Below, piece after piece: positions 18,120 through 27,564 of a DNA stretch of 64,000 bases. Position numbers and translations under genes: made by a program. The stretch spans positions 1,426,001-1,490,000 of the forward strand of contig NZ_CP137134.1 in the NCBI RefSeq assembly GCF_033095785.1, read 5' to 3'. A model generated the notes under the pieces. The model was given only the letters and a program-made list of their open reading frames with translations, did no database searches and was not told the origin of the DNA. Position 1 is the stretch's first letter. The number at the start of each line of letters is the position of its first letter. Origin of the DNA: Nitrosospira sp. Is2. Lineage in GTDB: Bacteria; Pseudomonadota; Gammaproteobacteria; Burkholderiales; Nitrosomonadaceae.

Positions 18120-18884
18120 TTATACCAGCCAGACTGCATCGGGTGCAACGATCCCCGCCTTGGCCCCATTCCGCCGCAACAAATCCAGATCGAGCATGAG
18201 GTGGCCCGCCAGGCTGCCGAACGCCGGGAGCACAAGCTGACCCACCTGCCAGACGAAGCACGGCAGGCACGCACTGTCGAGGTTTTTTCCCCTGAGGCGT
18301 ACCGCTGGATGCAAGTGTCCTGCCAAGAAAAACGCTTCGAGCGCATCTGTCGATACCTGGGCGGACAGCATATCCTTAGTGCCATTGTTGGCTGGCGGAG
18401 GCAAGCCCGGCACCTGCAACGGAGGCTCGTGGCAGGCATACAGGCCGGGGGCCAGCGGAAAAGGTTCTTCGACTATCTCGATTCCAAGACTTGCCGGGAG
18501 ATCGCTCCTGCTTATTGCACGATCGTGATTGCCACGCACCAGCATCACCTGCAGCTGCCCGTGTTGGCTGCGCCATTGGTGAAGGGTGCTGGAAAGCATG
18601 GGGTTAAGGCCTCGCCGGCTATGCCAGAAATCGCCCAACACTATCAGTCGTTTTGCTTGCAGCTGCGCCACCAGCGCGGCAAGACGCTGCAGATCCCGGG
18701 AGCTGCCACCGCGTGGCAAGGGTTGACCCAGTGCTCGAAAAGTTGCGCCTTTGCCCAGATGAACGTCGGCCACCAGCAACGTTTTTTCCGAGGCCCACCA
18801 GAGTGCCCGCTGCGGCAGCAACTGGAACGTATAGCCAGCACAGCGGATCGAGGGATTGGCAATCAACTCAGGATCGGGGATCAC
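18120..18884 (-). CDS. pdeM: PdeM, ligase-associated metallophosphoesterase
   Basis: The protein has 254 residues with a GTG start five bases after the helicase stop. It is a calcineurin-like phosphoesterase with all metal-binding blocks: DVHLGK, GDFWHSR, GNHD and GHLHP. In the known four-gene DNA-damage cluster (exonuclease, ligase, helicase, PdeM) this gene is called the ligase-associated endonuclease or phosphoesterase. It is the last gene of the operon here. Its substrate is not known from sequence. Confidence 0.9.
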   Translation of the reverse strand: MIPDPELIANPSIRCAGYTFQLLPQRALWWASEKTLLVADVHLGKGATFRALGQPLPRGGSSRDLQRLAALVAQLQAKRLIVLGDFWHSRRGLNPMLSSTLHQWRSQHGQLQVMLVRGNHDRAISRSDLPASLGIEIVEEPFPLAPGLYACHEPPLQVPGLPPPANNGTKDMLSAQVSTDALEAFFLAGHLHPAVRLRGKNLDSACLPCFVWQVGQLVLPAFGSLAGHLMLDLDLLRRNGAKAGIVAPDAVWLV

Positions 18885-18889
18885 ACTAC

Positions 18890-21709
18890 TCAGATGTGCC
18901 GCCGGTGCCGGGCAAGTGATCTTCGTGCAGCAGACGCGCTACCGGATGGGTAGCCCGCGCCGGAAGAGTCGTCCTTTTCCTGTTTCAAGCGGGGATTGGC
19001 ATGGCTATTCAATTCCAACGTCTGCAAAACGGTTTCGCGGGTACTTGCAGGGACAGTTCCATTGCCTTGCTTGCGGCCGTGGGTATCTGGAGCCTCCGGT
19101 CCGGCGCTTGCTTCGAGTTCCTCCACCATGCGCGCAATGCGCGCAGCAAGTGGCTCATTGCTGAGTTTTTCACGGAACCGTTCCGCCATGAGCGGAAAAC
19201 CCAGCGGGGTCGGCTTTTTGACGGCCACTACGTGCAGCGTTTGCCCATTCATGCGCTCAAGCGATCTGGCCAAGCGGTCGATATCCAGCTCCTGTTGCAG
19301 CAGCTCCGATTTCGCCTGCTGGAGAAGGCGGTTGCCGGGATCGTAGTTTTGGAACACGTCGTAGTATAGCGACGCGGATGCCTGCAATTGCCGGTTGCTC
19401 CGCCGCTCGCCGGGGTGGCTTTGAAAGATCAGCCCGGAAATGCGCGCGATTTCGCGAAAGCGCCGCCGGGCCAGCTCGGTCGCATTGAGGCTGGCCAGCA
19501 CTTCCGCGAGGAGTTGCGGCCGGTGTTGCGGCTGGAAGGAAGCGGGAGCCATCTCATCCGGCAGGGCCAGCATACGCGGTAACAGTGCCGGCCAGTCCAT
19601 CGGCTTGGTGGACAACAGCTCGAATCCATAGTCGTTGAGCGCAATCGAAAACGTGTTGGCCTGGGCCTGTGCGGCACGCCATGCCATAAGTCCAGCCAAT
19701 CCTAAATGCACCTGCCGCCCCGCGAACGGATAAAGAAACAAGTGCCAGCCTTCCCGGCTTTTAAGCGTTTCGGCCAGCAGCAATTGCGGCGTAGGAAGGC
19801 GCGACCACTTTTTTTGCAGTGCCAGCAAGGGTTGCACGCAGCGCATCTCGGGGCTGCCATACTGGTCTCGCTCGGCAGCGTCCAGTTCGCTTAGCATGGT
19901 GTCGGCAAGGGTGCTGGACAATGGCATGCGTCCGCGATTCCAGCGGGGCAGCGCTGCGCTGCCTGCCTTCGCCAACCTGACATAGGCTGTCATCTGGTAG
20001 ATGCGTACCAACTGAAGGAGCCGGCCGGCAAACATGAATACGTCCCCTGGCCGCAGTCTTGCCCCAAAGCTTTCTTCCACAGTGCCTAGGCGGCCGCCGC
20101 TCACGAATTGCACCACCAGCGCCGCGTCACTCACAATGGTGCCGATATTGCTGCGGTGGCGCCGCGCCAGCCGCGAATCACCGACACGCCAGATCCCATC
20201 CACATCGGGCGCGGCACGCTGGAAATCCGGATAGGCAACCAGCGAAGGACCGCCCTGACGTACGAAGTCCAACGCCCATTGCCAGTTATCCGGCGACAAC
20301 CCCGCATAGGCGAAGGTGCGGCGGACTTCGGCATACAACGCGTCCGGCTGAAATCCGCCACCCAGCGCCACCGTCACCAGATGCTGCACCAGCACATCCA
20401 GCGGTTGATGCGGACTGTGGCGATCTTCGATCTGGCCGGTTTGAATGGCCTTGCGCACTGCCGCCGCCTCGATTATTTCCAGACTGTGGGTAGGCACCAG
20501 CGTAATGAGGGAAGGCCTTCCCGGCGCATGTCCGGACCGCCCGGCACGCTGCAGCATCCTCGCCACGCCCTTGGCCGAGCCGATTTGCAACACGCGCTCC
20601 ACGGGTAGGAAGTCGACGCCTAGATCGAGGCTGGAAGTGCAAACGACAGCGCGCAAGGTGCCATTCTTCAGTCCCAGTTCCACCCAGTTCCGCACGGATA
20701 AGTCGAGCGACCCATGGTGCAGCGCGATCTCGCCCGCCCAGCCGGGGTTATGCTCCAGCAGCGCCTGATACCAGCGCTCCGCCTGCGAGCGTGTGTTGGT
20801 GAATACCAGGGTTGAACCGCTTTGCGCGATCTCCTTTCCCACGCGGGGAAGCATGGACAGACCCATGTGCCCGGCCCAGGCAAAGCGCTCGACGCGCTCG
20901 GGCAGGAGCGTATCGACCACCAGTTTCTTGGCGATACGGCCTTTTATCAACAGCGGCAGTAATGGCGCGGGCGGCGGCCTGCCGGATTGCTTGACGGGGG
21001 CGGCAGGCGCAGGCAGGGGCAGCAGCGTGCTCAGCGCCCGTTCCAGGTTAGCCAGCGTTGCCGACATCCCCCATACCATGAGCTGCGGATTCCAGCCCGA
21101 TAGCCGGGCCAGGGCGAGCTGCACCTGCACGCCGCGCTTGTTGCCCAGCATTTCGTGCCACTCGTCCACCACCACCAGCTGCACCGTTGCAAGGGTGTCA
21201 GGCGCATCGGCGCGAGCCAGCAGAAGGGACAGGCTTTCGGGCGTGGTGACCAGAAGGGTGGGCAGGCGGCGGTTTTGAGCGGCACGCTCCCCGCTTGGCG
21301 TATCGCCGGTGCGTAATCCGGATGTCCAGTGCGGAGCGAAATCTGGCAGCGGCTCACGCAGGGCGCGCAGCGTATCGGCTGCCAGTGCTCGCATGGGAGT
21401 CAGCCAGAGCACGGTCAATAAAGGGGCTATATTTCCTTTTCCAGAAGCGTCATGGGAATCTGCGGCATCCCGCGAACCGGTTTGCTTCTCCTTTCCCCGA
21501 TCGAGCGGCACGAATCGCTCCAATGCGCCCAGCCAGACAGCAAGCGTCTTGCCCGCCCCCGTGGTGACATGCAGGAGCCCTGAGCGGCCCTGTGACATCG
21601 CCTTCCAAACCTTGCGCTGAAATGGAAAAGGTTGCCAGTTGCGCAGCCCCAGCCATCGCTCCGCACGCGCATCGCCTGTGTCCATCGCTTCATGTCTATG
21701 GCGCGGCAT
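18890..21709 (-). CDS. Ligase-associated DEXH-box DNA helicase (Lhr-like)
   Basis: The 939-residue protein is a superfamily 2 helicase. Walker A is TTGAGKTLA, and the DEXH box is VVDEWHEML. SSLDLGVDFLP and QRAGRSGHAPG are motifs V and VI. The C-terminal half resembles Lhr core proteins. Lhr-type helicases move 3'-5' on single-stranded DNA. The start lies two bases after the ligase stop, so translation is probably coupled. A second ATG at codon nine (MDTGDARAERW) is an alternative start. It forms one operon with the exonuclease, ligase and PdeM, known to be linked to DNA damage repair. Confidence 0.92.
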   Translation of the reverse strand: MPRHRHEAMDTGDARAERWLGLRNWQPFPFQRKVWKAMSQGRSGLLHVTTGAGKTLAVWLGALERFVPLDRGKEKQTGSRDAADSHDASGKGNIAPLLTVLWLTPMRALAADTLRALREPLPDFAPHWTSGLRTGDTPSGERAAQNRRLPTLLVTTPESLSLLLARADAPDTLATVQLVVVDEWHEMLGNKRGVQVQLALARLSGWNPQLMVWGMSATLANLERALSTLLPLPAPAAPVKQSGRPPPAPLLPLLIKGRIAKKLVVDTLLPERVERFAWAGHMGLSMLPRVGKEIAQSGSTLVFTNTRSQAERWYQALLEHNPGWAGEIALHHGSLDLSVRNWVELGLKNGTLRAVVCTSSLDLGVDFLPVERVLQIGSAKGVARMLQRAGRSGHAPGRPSLITLVPTHSLEIIEAAAVRKAIQTGQIEDRHSPHQPLDVLVQHLVTVALGGGFQPDALYAEVRRTFAYAGLSPDNWQWALDFVRQGGPSLVAYPDFQRAAPDVDGIWRVGDSRLARRHRSNIGTIVSDAALVVQFVSGGRLGTVEESFGARLRPGDVFMFAGRLLQLVRIYQMTAYVRLAKAGSAALPRWNRGRMPLSSTLADTMLSELDAAERDQYGSPEMRCVQPLLALQKKWSRLPTPQLLLAETLKSREGWHLFLYPFAGRQVHLGLAGLMAWRAAQAQANTFSIALNDYGFELLSTKPMDWPALLPRMLALPDEMAPASFQPQHRPQLLAEVLASLNATELARRRFREIARISGLIFQSHPGERRSNRQLQASASLYYDVFQNYDPGNRLLQQAKSELLQQELDIDRLARSLERMNGQTLHVVAVKKPTPLGFPLMAERFREKLSNEPLAARIARMVEELEASAGPEAPDTHGRKQGNGTVPASTRETVLQTLELNSHANPRLKQEKDDSSGAGYPSGSASAARRSLARHRRHI

Positions 21710-21711
21710 GT

Positions 21712-23376
21712 TCAGGCCCCCTCCGGGAGCAGCGCCGCCAGCGTCTGTAGCGTATCCGCCTCGGCGACTGGCTTGTCCTGGCGCCAGCGCAGCATTCGCG
21801 GAAAGCGCACCGCGATGCCGCTTTTATGGCGGTTGCTGCGGGAAATTCCCTCGAAGCCGAGCTCGAATAGCAGTGTCGGCTCCACGCTGCGTACCGGACC
21901 AAAGCTTTCGCGCGTGGTTTTGCGAATAATCGAATCAACCTGCGCCATCTCCGCGTCCGTGAGACCCGAATAGGCCTTGGCAAACGGCACCAGAACGCGC
22001 ATCGGATTTTCAGGCGGATCGCTCCATACGGCGAAAGTATAGTCGCTGTACAGGCTGGCGCGCCGACCATGGCCTCGCTGCGCATAAACCAGCACGGCAT
22101 CCACGCTCATCGCATCAATCTTCCATTTCCACCATCTGCCGACATCCTTGGTGCGTCCCACGCCATACCCGGCATTGCGCTGCTTGAGCATGAATCCTTC
22201 CGTGCCCTGACTACGCGCGCCTTCCCGTAGGATAGCCAACTCCTCCCATGTGCTGCCCTGAACAACGGGACTCAAGCGTAATGGTAATCCCGATGCCTCG
22301 GGCGCATGCTTTTCCAGCAGCGCCTCAAGGCGCGCGCGGCGCACGTATTGCGGCTGCCTGCGCAGATCTTCCCCCTCCTCTTCCAACAGGTCGTATGCCA
22401 GGAGGACCACCGGCTGCTCCCGCAGAATCCTGCTGCCCAGGATCTTGCGCCCGAGGCGCTTTTGCAGTTCATTGAAAGGTTGCACTCTTCCATCGCGCCA
22501 TACGACGATCTCTCCATCAAGCACCGTCCCGTCGGGCAGGGAAAGGCCCGCCTGCACCAGTTCGGGAAATTGCTCGCTGACAAGTTCTTCCCCGCGCGAC
22601 CATATCCAGGACTGCCCGCCGCGCTTGACCAGTTGCGCGCGGATGCCATCCCACTTCCACTCCACCAGCCAGTCGGCAGGGGAACCGAGCAGTTCGTCAA
22701 AATGTGCGGGTGGATGGTTGAAGGGATGCGCAAGAAAGAAGGGATAGGGGTGGCCGGCGAGTTGCGGGCCTTGTTCCTGGGCATCTTCGGGGCGGAGCAG
22801 CGCCAGGAAACCGGCAGCGTCCGGTTGCGAACCGATCTGCGTATAGCCCATCAGCCGCTGCGCCATACGCTTGGCATCGACGCTGCTGACCGCCGCCAAT
22901 GCCTGCGTGACCTGGAGCCTGGAGACACCGACACGCAAACTGCCGGTGATCAGCTTGAAATACACCAGGCGATCCGCCGCGGCAATGGTTCGCCATTGCG
23001 CGAGCAGACGCGCGCGCAGTTCTTCTTCTGGCAATCCGCGCAGGGGTAGCAGGTGTACGGACAGCCATTCGGCCAGGCTGAGCTCCTGCGTGTCCACTGG
23101 GTCGGGCAACAACAGGGCGATGGTCTCGGCCAAGTCGCCAACGGCTTCGTAGCTTTCCACGAACAGCCATTCCGGCAGCGCGGCAACCTCTTGCGCCAGT
23201 GCTTTGAGAAGCCTGTTCGGCACCATCTGGCGGGGCTTGCCCCCGGCAAGGAAGAATACCGCCCAAGCCGCGTCCGACGGGGCGGCGCTCCGAAAATAGC
23301 TCTGCAGCGCTGCCTGTTTCGCCAGGCTTGAAGTCGAACTGTCAAGCTCGCGATACAGTGCGGAAAAAGCTTTCAT
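21712..23376 (-). CDS. ATP-dependent DNA ligase of the ligase-associated repair cluster
   Basis: The 554-residue protein has the adenylation motif EWKWDGIRAQL with the nucleotide-accepting lysine. Further nucleotidyltransferase motifs are visible (LDGEIVVW, GTEGFMLKQRNAGYG, WWKWKID). An N-terminal DNA-binding domain and a C-terminal OB fold are expected from the length. It seals nicks using ATP, separate from the NAD-dependent replicative ligase. Its start overlaps the exonuclease stop by one base (TGATG). Related clusters have been linked to tolerance of crosslinks and other damage. Confidence 0.93.
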   Translation of the reverse strand: MKAFSALYRELDSSTSSLAKQAALQSYFRSAAPSDAAWAVFFLAGGKPRQMVPNRLLKALAQEVAALPEWLFVESYEAVGDLAETIALLLPDPVDTQELSLAEWLSVHLLPLRGLPEEELRARLLAQWRTIAAADRLVYFKLITGSLRVGVSRLQVTQALAAVSSVDAKRMAQRLMGYTQIGSQPDAAGFLALLRPEDAQEQGPQLAGHPYPFFLAHPFNHPPAHFDELLGSPADWLVEWKWDGIRAQLVKRGGQSWIWSRGEELVSEQFPELVQAGLSLPDGTVLDGEIVVWRDGRVQPFNELQKRLGRKILGSRILREQPVVLLAYDLLEEEGEDLRRQPQYVRRARLEALLEKHAPEASGLPLRLSPVVQGSTWEELAILREGARSQGTEGFMLKQRNAGYGVGRTKDVGRWWKWKIDAMSVDAVLVYAQRGHGRRASLYSDYTFAVWSDPPENPMRVLVPFAKAYSGLTDAEMAQVDSIIRKTTRESFGPVRSVEPTLLFELGFEGISRSNRHKSGIAVRFPRMLRWRQDKPVAEADTLQTLAALLPEGA

Positions 23377-24554
23377 CAGCTTTCCAACGGTCGCGGGCGC
23401 CGCGCTGCCGATAAGGTCGGGCTAAAACCGGAAGCGCCTGGATTATCCGATTCCCCAGCCCCATCCCTATCACTGCCGACGGAAAACGCCGCATCGCCGG
23501 TATGATTTGAATCCCGCATTCCGGGCATCGGAATGGCTTCCCCATCGGCGGAATCGGCCTCCTCTTCGCCGCCGTATTCCGTGGCAAAGGCTTGCGCGTC
23601 GAGGCCCTGCTCGCGCAGGTAGCGGACCATGATGGCGATGCTGCCATGCGTCACGAAGACTTGCCCGGCCTGGGTGCAGCCGATGGCGCGATGCAGGGCT
23701 GGCCAGTCGGCGTGGTCACTCATGACAAAGCCGCGATCCACACCGCGCCGGCGGCGCGCACCCCGCAGCTGCATCCAGCCGCTGGCAAACGCATCAGAAT
23801 AGTCGCCAAAGCGCCTGAGCCAGGGCGTTCCCGCGGCCGAAGGCGGCGCCAGCACCAGCGCCTGGGAAAGCGCCGATTTGTTCATTGCCTCGTCCGTCAC
23901 GCGAAATGTGGCGGGCAACGGCACGCCGATGGCACGGTAAACGGCATTGAGCGGTTCCACCGCGCCATGGCAGACGATAGGACCGATAGTGCTATCCACC
24001 CCGCGCAAAATGCGTTGCGCCTTGCCAAATGCGTAGCAGAAAAGGATCGAAGCACGGCCTGACGCCGCATTCCGCTGCCACCAGTTGTTGATATCGGCGA
24101 AGAGATCGGCTTGATGCGGCCAGCGGTAGACGGGAAGCCCGAATGTCGATTCGGTGATGAAGGTATCGCAGCGCACCGGTTCGAAAGGCCGGCAAGTTCC
24201 ATCGTCTGCCAGCTTGTAATCGCCCGAAGCGACCCATACCCTTCCCTTGCATTCCAGCCTGACCTGTGCCGAACCCAGCACATGCCCGGCGGGATGCAGG
24301 CTGATGCGAACGCCCCTGTGTTCCAGCGCTTCGCCATACTCCAGCGTTTGCAGGCTGATATCAGCACCGAGACGGATGTGCAGCAACTCCGCATTGTCGC
24401 GATGCGCCAAATAATGTGCATTTCCCGGCCGCGCATGGTCACTGTGCGCATGCGTGATTACAGCACGATCAACCGGGCGCCAGGGATCGATGAAAAATTC
24501 GCCCTGGGGGCAGTACAAGCCCTCAGGACGGATTACGATTAGGGGAAGTGTCAT
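23376..24554 (-). CDS. Ligase-associated DNA exonuclease, metallo-beta-lactamase fold
   Basis: The 392-residue protein has the metallo-beta-lactamase signature THAHSDHA and further metal ligands in HPAGHVLGSAQV and SDHADW, as in beta-CASP nucleases of the SNM1 type. It is the first gene of the exonuclease-ligase-helicase-PdeM operon. The C-terminal 50 residues are rich in Gly, Ser and Asp and are probably disordered. The product is expected to trim DNA ends before ligation; this follows from family knowledge. Confidence 0.9.
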   Translation of the reverse strand: MTLPLIVIRPEGLYCPQGEFFIDPWRPVDRAVITHAHSDHARPGNAHYLAHRDNAELLHIRLGADISLQTLEYGEALEHRGVRISLHPAGHVLGSAQVRLECKGRVWVASGDYKLADDGTCRPFEPVRCDTFITESTFGLPVYRWPHQADLFADINNWWQRNAASGRASILFCYAFGKAQRILRGVDSTIGPIVCHGAVEPLNAVYRAIGVPLPATFRVTDEAMNKSALSQALVLAPPSAAGTPWLRRFGDYSDAFASGWMQLRGARRRRGVDRGFVMSDHADWPALHRAIGCTQAGQVFVTHGSIAIMVRYLREQGLDAQAFATEYGGEEEADSADGEAIPMPGMRDSNHTGDAAFSVGSDRDGAGESDNPGASGFSPTLSAARRPRPLES

Positions 24555-24986
24555 CCAAAAGTTGGAGAGGCTTCATCGAAACAAAAATTTTCATAATTTC
24601 AATAAACCTGGGCGGCGAAAAGTGGATATTGCTTCCCACGATTAGTTAGATGGGTCGTAGGGCTATTTTTTCAAGGCCTCTTAATGAGAAGCTGAGAAGC
24701 GGCCCGGCCGGCACGATCGCTGCACCGAGGAACACGAACGCGACCTGAAATAGACAAGCAGATCTTGCAGGCGGTAGCAAAAAAAGTGAAGGATGCCTAA
24801 CGACGCGAGCTGGCAGCCCTGGATACAGGAGCGTTTCAAAATCAGTACGCAGCTGATCAGGCCGCCCGGCCCTGCTGCACGTTGAGGAGGTGCACCGGGC
24901 TTAAAACATGACGAGTTGTTTTGCGTTTGGCTCGTGCCCAAAATTTGTCGCATATGATGTCGTGATTCAGGGAGTTTTTCGGGCAA
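24555..24986. other. Intergenic region, nothing recognised
   Basis: About 430 bases between the exonuclease gene and the permease gene. An ABC ATPase would be expected here behind a FecCD permease, but I see no Walker motif or remnant in any frame. One 101-codon frame lacks protein-like features. Confidence 0.55.
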
Positions 24987-25982
24987 TCAGGGCTTTCGCG
25001 ACAGCAGCAGCAACAACATGGGCACGCCCAGCAGCGCGGTCAATACTCCGACAGGCAGCTGCTGCGGCGCCCACAATGTGCGGGCAAGGGTGTCGGCCAG
25101 GGTAAGGAAGCTGCCCCCCAACAGTATCGATAAAGGCAACAGCCAGCGGAAATCGTTCACCCCCAGCAGGCGGACGGCATGCGGCACGATGAGCCCCACA
25201 AACCCGATGGCGCCCGCCAGCATCAGCGCTGCCACCGTCGCGACCGACGCACAGAAATAGATTCCCACCTGCAACGGCAGCACGGCCACCCCCAGCGTCT
25301 GCGCCTTCATCTGGCCGAGGCTCAGGACGTTCAGACTGCCGGAAAAGAGCATGCTCACGGCCGTTACAATGCACAGCGTAATCCAGGCGGGAAGCACTTC
25401 CTCGGCCCGGGAGACGTCTCCCATCAGCCAGAACAGCATGCCCTTCACATCGCTTGCCGGCGCGAGGGTAAGGATCAAAGTCGTCAGCGCGCCACAGCCG
25501 GCGGACAATACCACGCCTGTCAGCAGGAGCCGGTACAGGTTCCAGCCCCCCGCGCGAAAGCTCAAGCCGAACACGATCGCTATCGCTGCCAAAGCGCCCG
25601 CGAGCGAGGAGAGATTGATCAGCACCAGGCCCCAACCCAGCAACATTCCAAGGAGGGCGCCTACCGCCGCCCCGCCGGATACGCCAAGAATATAAGGATC
25701 GGCAAGCGGATTGCGCAGCAGAACCTGCAACAACACGCCTGCCAGGGCCAATAGGCCGCCGCACGCAAATGCAGCCAATACGCGCGGCAGGCGGAGTTGC
25801 CAGATGATCTGATGCGCAACATTATCTTTCCCGTCGCTGGACGAGAGCAAAGCTTGGGCAACAGCGTCGGCAGGTATGTGCACGCTGCCGAATAACAGTC
25901 CCCCAAACGCACTGGCCGCCCCGACAAGCAGGAAAATGACCAGAAGCTTCTGTCCTCTGCCTGCGCTCCTCTCAATCATCAT
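24987..25982 (-). CDS. FecCD/BtuC-type ABC transporter permease
   Basis: The 331-residue protein is a FecCD-family permease with about ten hydrophobic segments. Characteristic blocks are RLPRVLAAFACGGLLALAG, LRNPLADPYILGVSGGA and GFVGLIVPHAVRLL. These permeases import cobalamin or iron-siderophore complexes together with an ATPase and a periplasmic binding protein. Neither partner lies beside it. The cobalamin and siderophore types cannot be told apart from this sequence alone. No cobalamin riboswitch was recognised in the 140 bases upstream. Confidence 0.85.
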   Translation of the reverse strand: MMIERSAGRGQKLLVIFLLVGAASAFGGLLFGSVHIPADAVAQALLSSSDGKDNVAHQIIWQLRLPRVLAAFACGGLLALAGVLLQVLLRNPLADPYILGVSGGAAVGALLGMLLGWGLVLINLSSLAGALAAIAIVFGLSFRAGGWNLYRLLLTGVVLSAGCGALTTLILTLAPASDVKGMLFWLMGDVSRAEEVLPAWITLCIVTAVSMLFSGSLNVLSLGQMKAQTLGVAVLPLQVGIYFCASVATVAALMLAGAIGFVGLIVPHAVRLLGVNDFRWLLPLSILLGGSFLTLADTLARTLWAPQQLPVGVLTALLGVPMLLLLLSRKP

Positions 25983-26126
25983 CGCGAAGCGTTCGACTCC
26001 ACCCCAAATTTTTTGCCCGTCCTGGAGCCGGGGATGCGGCGGCAGCGGACGGGGGCGAAGCGGATATGGGGAATATGCGGCTCGGGTCGCAGGCCGGCAT
26101 GGGCATGGCGGAAAATACGCGGAAAA

Positions 26127-26789
26127 TTATCGAAGGCTGATGATGGGCCAGCCGTTTCTTTCCGCATGGGCTTTGAGTGTCGCGTCCGGGTCCACGGCCA
26201 CCGGGTGGGTGACCTTATTGAGCAAGGGAAGGTCATTCAGGGAATCGCTATAAAACCAGCTTTCCAGAAACGATAACCAGGTCAGATTGTGCTCATCCAG
26301 CCAGCTTTCCAGGCGCGCGATCTTGCCCTCCCTGAAACAGGGCAAACCTGAAACCCGTCCTGTGAATTCGCCATCCTTCTGTTCCGGCTCGGTGGCGATG
26401 AGATGGGAAACTTTCAGCGCCCGAGCGATAGGTCCCGTGACGAAGCTGTTCGTAGCGGTAATGATGACGCACAGGTCTCCGCCGAGCATATGCTCTTCTA
26501 TCAGTTTGCGAGCAGCGGGGGTGATGATCGGCAGAATCCTGTTCTGCATGAACTCACTGTGCCAGGCATCGAGCTGGCTTCTGGGGTGGCGCGATAACGG
26601 TTTCAGCTGGAAGTCGAGAAACTCGTGTATATCCAGCGTGCCGGCTTTGTATTGTTCGTAGAACTCCACATTGCGAGCCTCGTAGACTTCGCGGTCGAGC
26701 ACGCGCTGCTCGATGAGGAATTGCGCCCACTGAAAGTCGCTGTCACCTGCCAATAAGGTATTGTCGAGATCGAACAGAGCCAGATTCAT
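26127..26789 (-). CDS. HAD-IB family phosphatase
   Basis: The 220-residue protein has the full HAD set: FDLDNTL (nucleophile and acid/base Asp), ITATNS (motif II), a lysine in FREGKIARLE and DSLNDLPLL (motif IV). The layout fits the SerB-like HAD-IB subgroup with a helical cap. It overlaps the end of hda by four bases (ATGA), so the two are co-translated. Substrates in this subgroup include phosphoserine and histidinol phosphate; the sequence does not decide between them. Confidence 0.85.
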   Translation of the reverse strand: MNLALFDLDNTLLAGDSDFQWAQFLIEQRVLDREVYEARNVEFYEQYKAGTLDIHEFLDFQLKPLSRHPRSQLDAWHSEFMQNRILPIITPAARKLIEEHMLGGDLCVIITATNSFVTGPIARALKVSHLIATEPEQKDGEFTGRVSGLPCFREGKIARLESWLDEHNLTWLSFLESWFYSDSLNDLPLLNKVTHPVAVDPDATLKAHAERNGWPIISLR

Positions 26790-27463
26790 GATGCGGCCTG
26801 CAATAGTTCACGCACCAGCGGAACGGTAATTTTGCGGCGGTTGGCTAAAGCGTAATTGTCCAGCGCGTCAACAGTGGCAATCAACGTGGGCAAGTCGCGG
26901 CGCTCATGGCGGAGCAGGTAATCGCCCACCTCTTGCGGCAAGTCCAGGCCGCGGCTGGCTGCATGGCTTTTCATGGCTTTAATTTTTTCCTCGTCAGTCA
27001 GTTCATGAACCTGGTATACCAGACCCCATCCCAGCCGCGTGACAAGATCGTCCCTCAACTTCAGCTGTGCTGGAGCAACGGGCCCTGTTACCAGCAGGCA
27101 GGCGTGACCCTCGTCACGAATGCGATTATAAAGATTAAACAAGTGGATCTGGGCTTCGGCACCAAGACGATCCGAATCATCCACCAGTACGCAGTCAGCT
27201 TCGCCATCGGCGGCAAACCGCGTATTTTCATCGCAAGCGTAATAGGTGGCTTTCATCCGGGTATGCTTATATGCTCCAGCCAGCCCCTGCAGCAAGTGGC
27301 TCTTTCCGCAACCGCGGTTGCCCCATAAATAAAAGAAACGCTCCTTCTCCCTACCCATCAGAATGTTCTCCAGGGTCTGCAATAGTTCGGCGTTGCGGCC
27401 GGGCACGAAATTAGCCAGCGTCGGAAGGGGCGGGGGAGCGATATCCAGCAGGAGTTGTTTCAC
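26786..27463 (-). CDS. hda: Hda, regulatory inactivator of DnaA
   Basis: The 225-residue protein is a DnaA-like AAA+ ATPase without the DNA-binding domain. The N-terminal QLLLDI is the beta-clamp binding motif required by Hda. Walker A is GNRGCGKSHL and Walker B is CVLVDDSD. On clamps loaded on DNA, Hda stimulates ATP hydrolysis by DnaA and blocks re-initiation. It starts with GTG at 27463 and is followed by the HAD gene with a four-base overlap. purM is divergent on the other side. Confidence 0.93.
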   Translation of the reverse strand: MKQLLLDIAPPPLPTLANFVPGRNAELLQTLENILMGREKERFFYLWGNRGCGKSHLLQGLAGAYKHTRMKATYYACDENTRFAADGEADCVLVDDSDRLGAEAQIHLFNLYNRIRDEGHACLLVTGPVAPAQLKLRDDLVTRLGWGLVYQVHELTDEEKIKAMKSHAASRGLDLPQEVGDYLLRHERRDLPTLIATVDALDNYALANRRKITVPLVRELLQAAS

Positions 27464-27564
27464 GAAAGATCAAAAAATGGGCCATATATTGATAGCGCAT
27501 GGCGCACACATCCATTTGCGGTAAAATTGCCGTCACTTTATCTGCAACAAGACGAGAACTCAAC

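Noticed and set aside
24681..24986. 101-codon minus-strand frame before the permease end
   Set aside because: Composition is not protein-like, there is no ribosome site, and it overlaps the permease 3' region boundary; no remnant of an ABC ATPase was seen.
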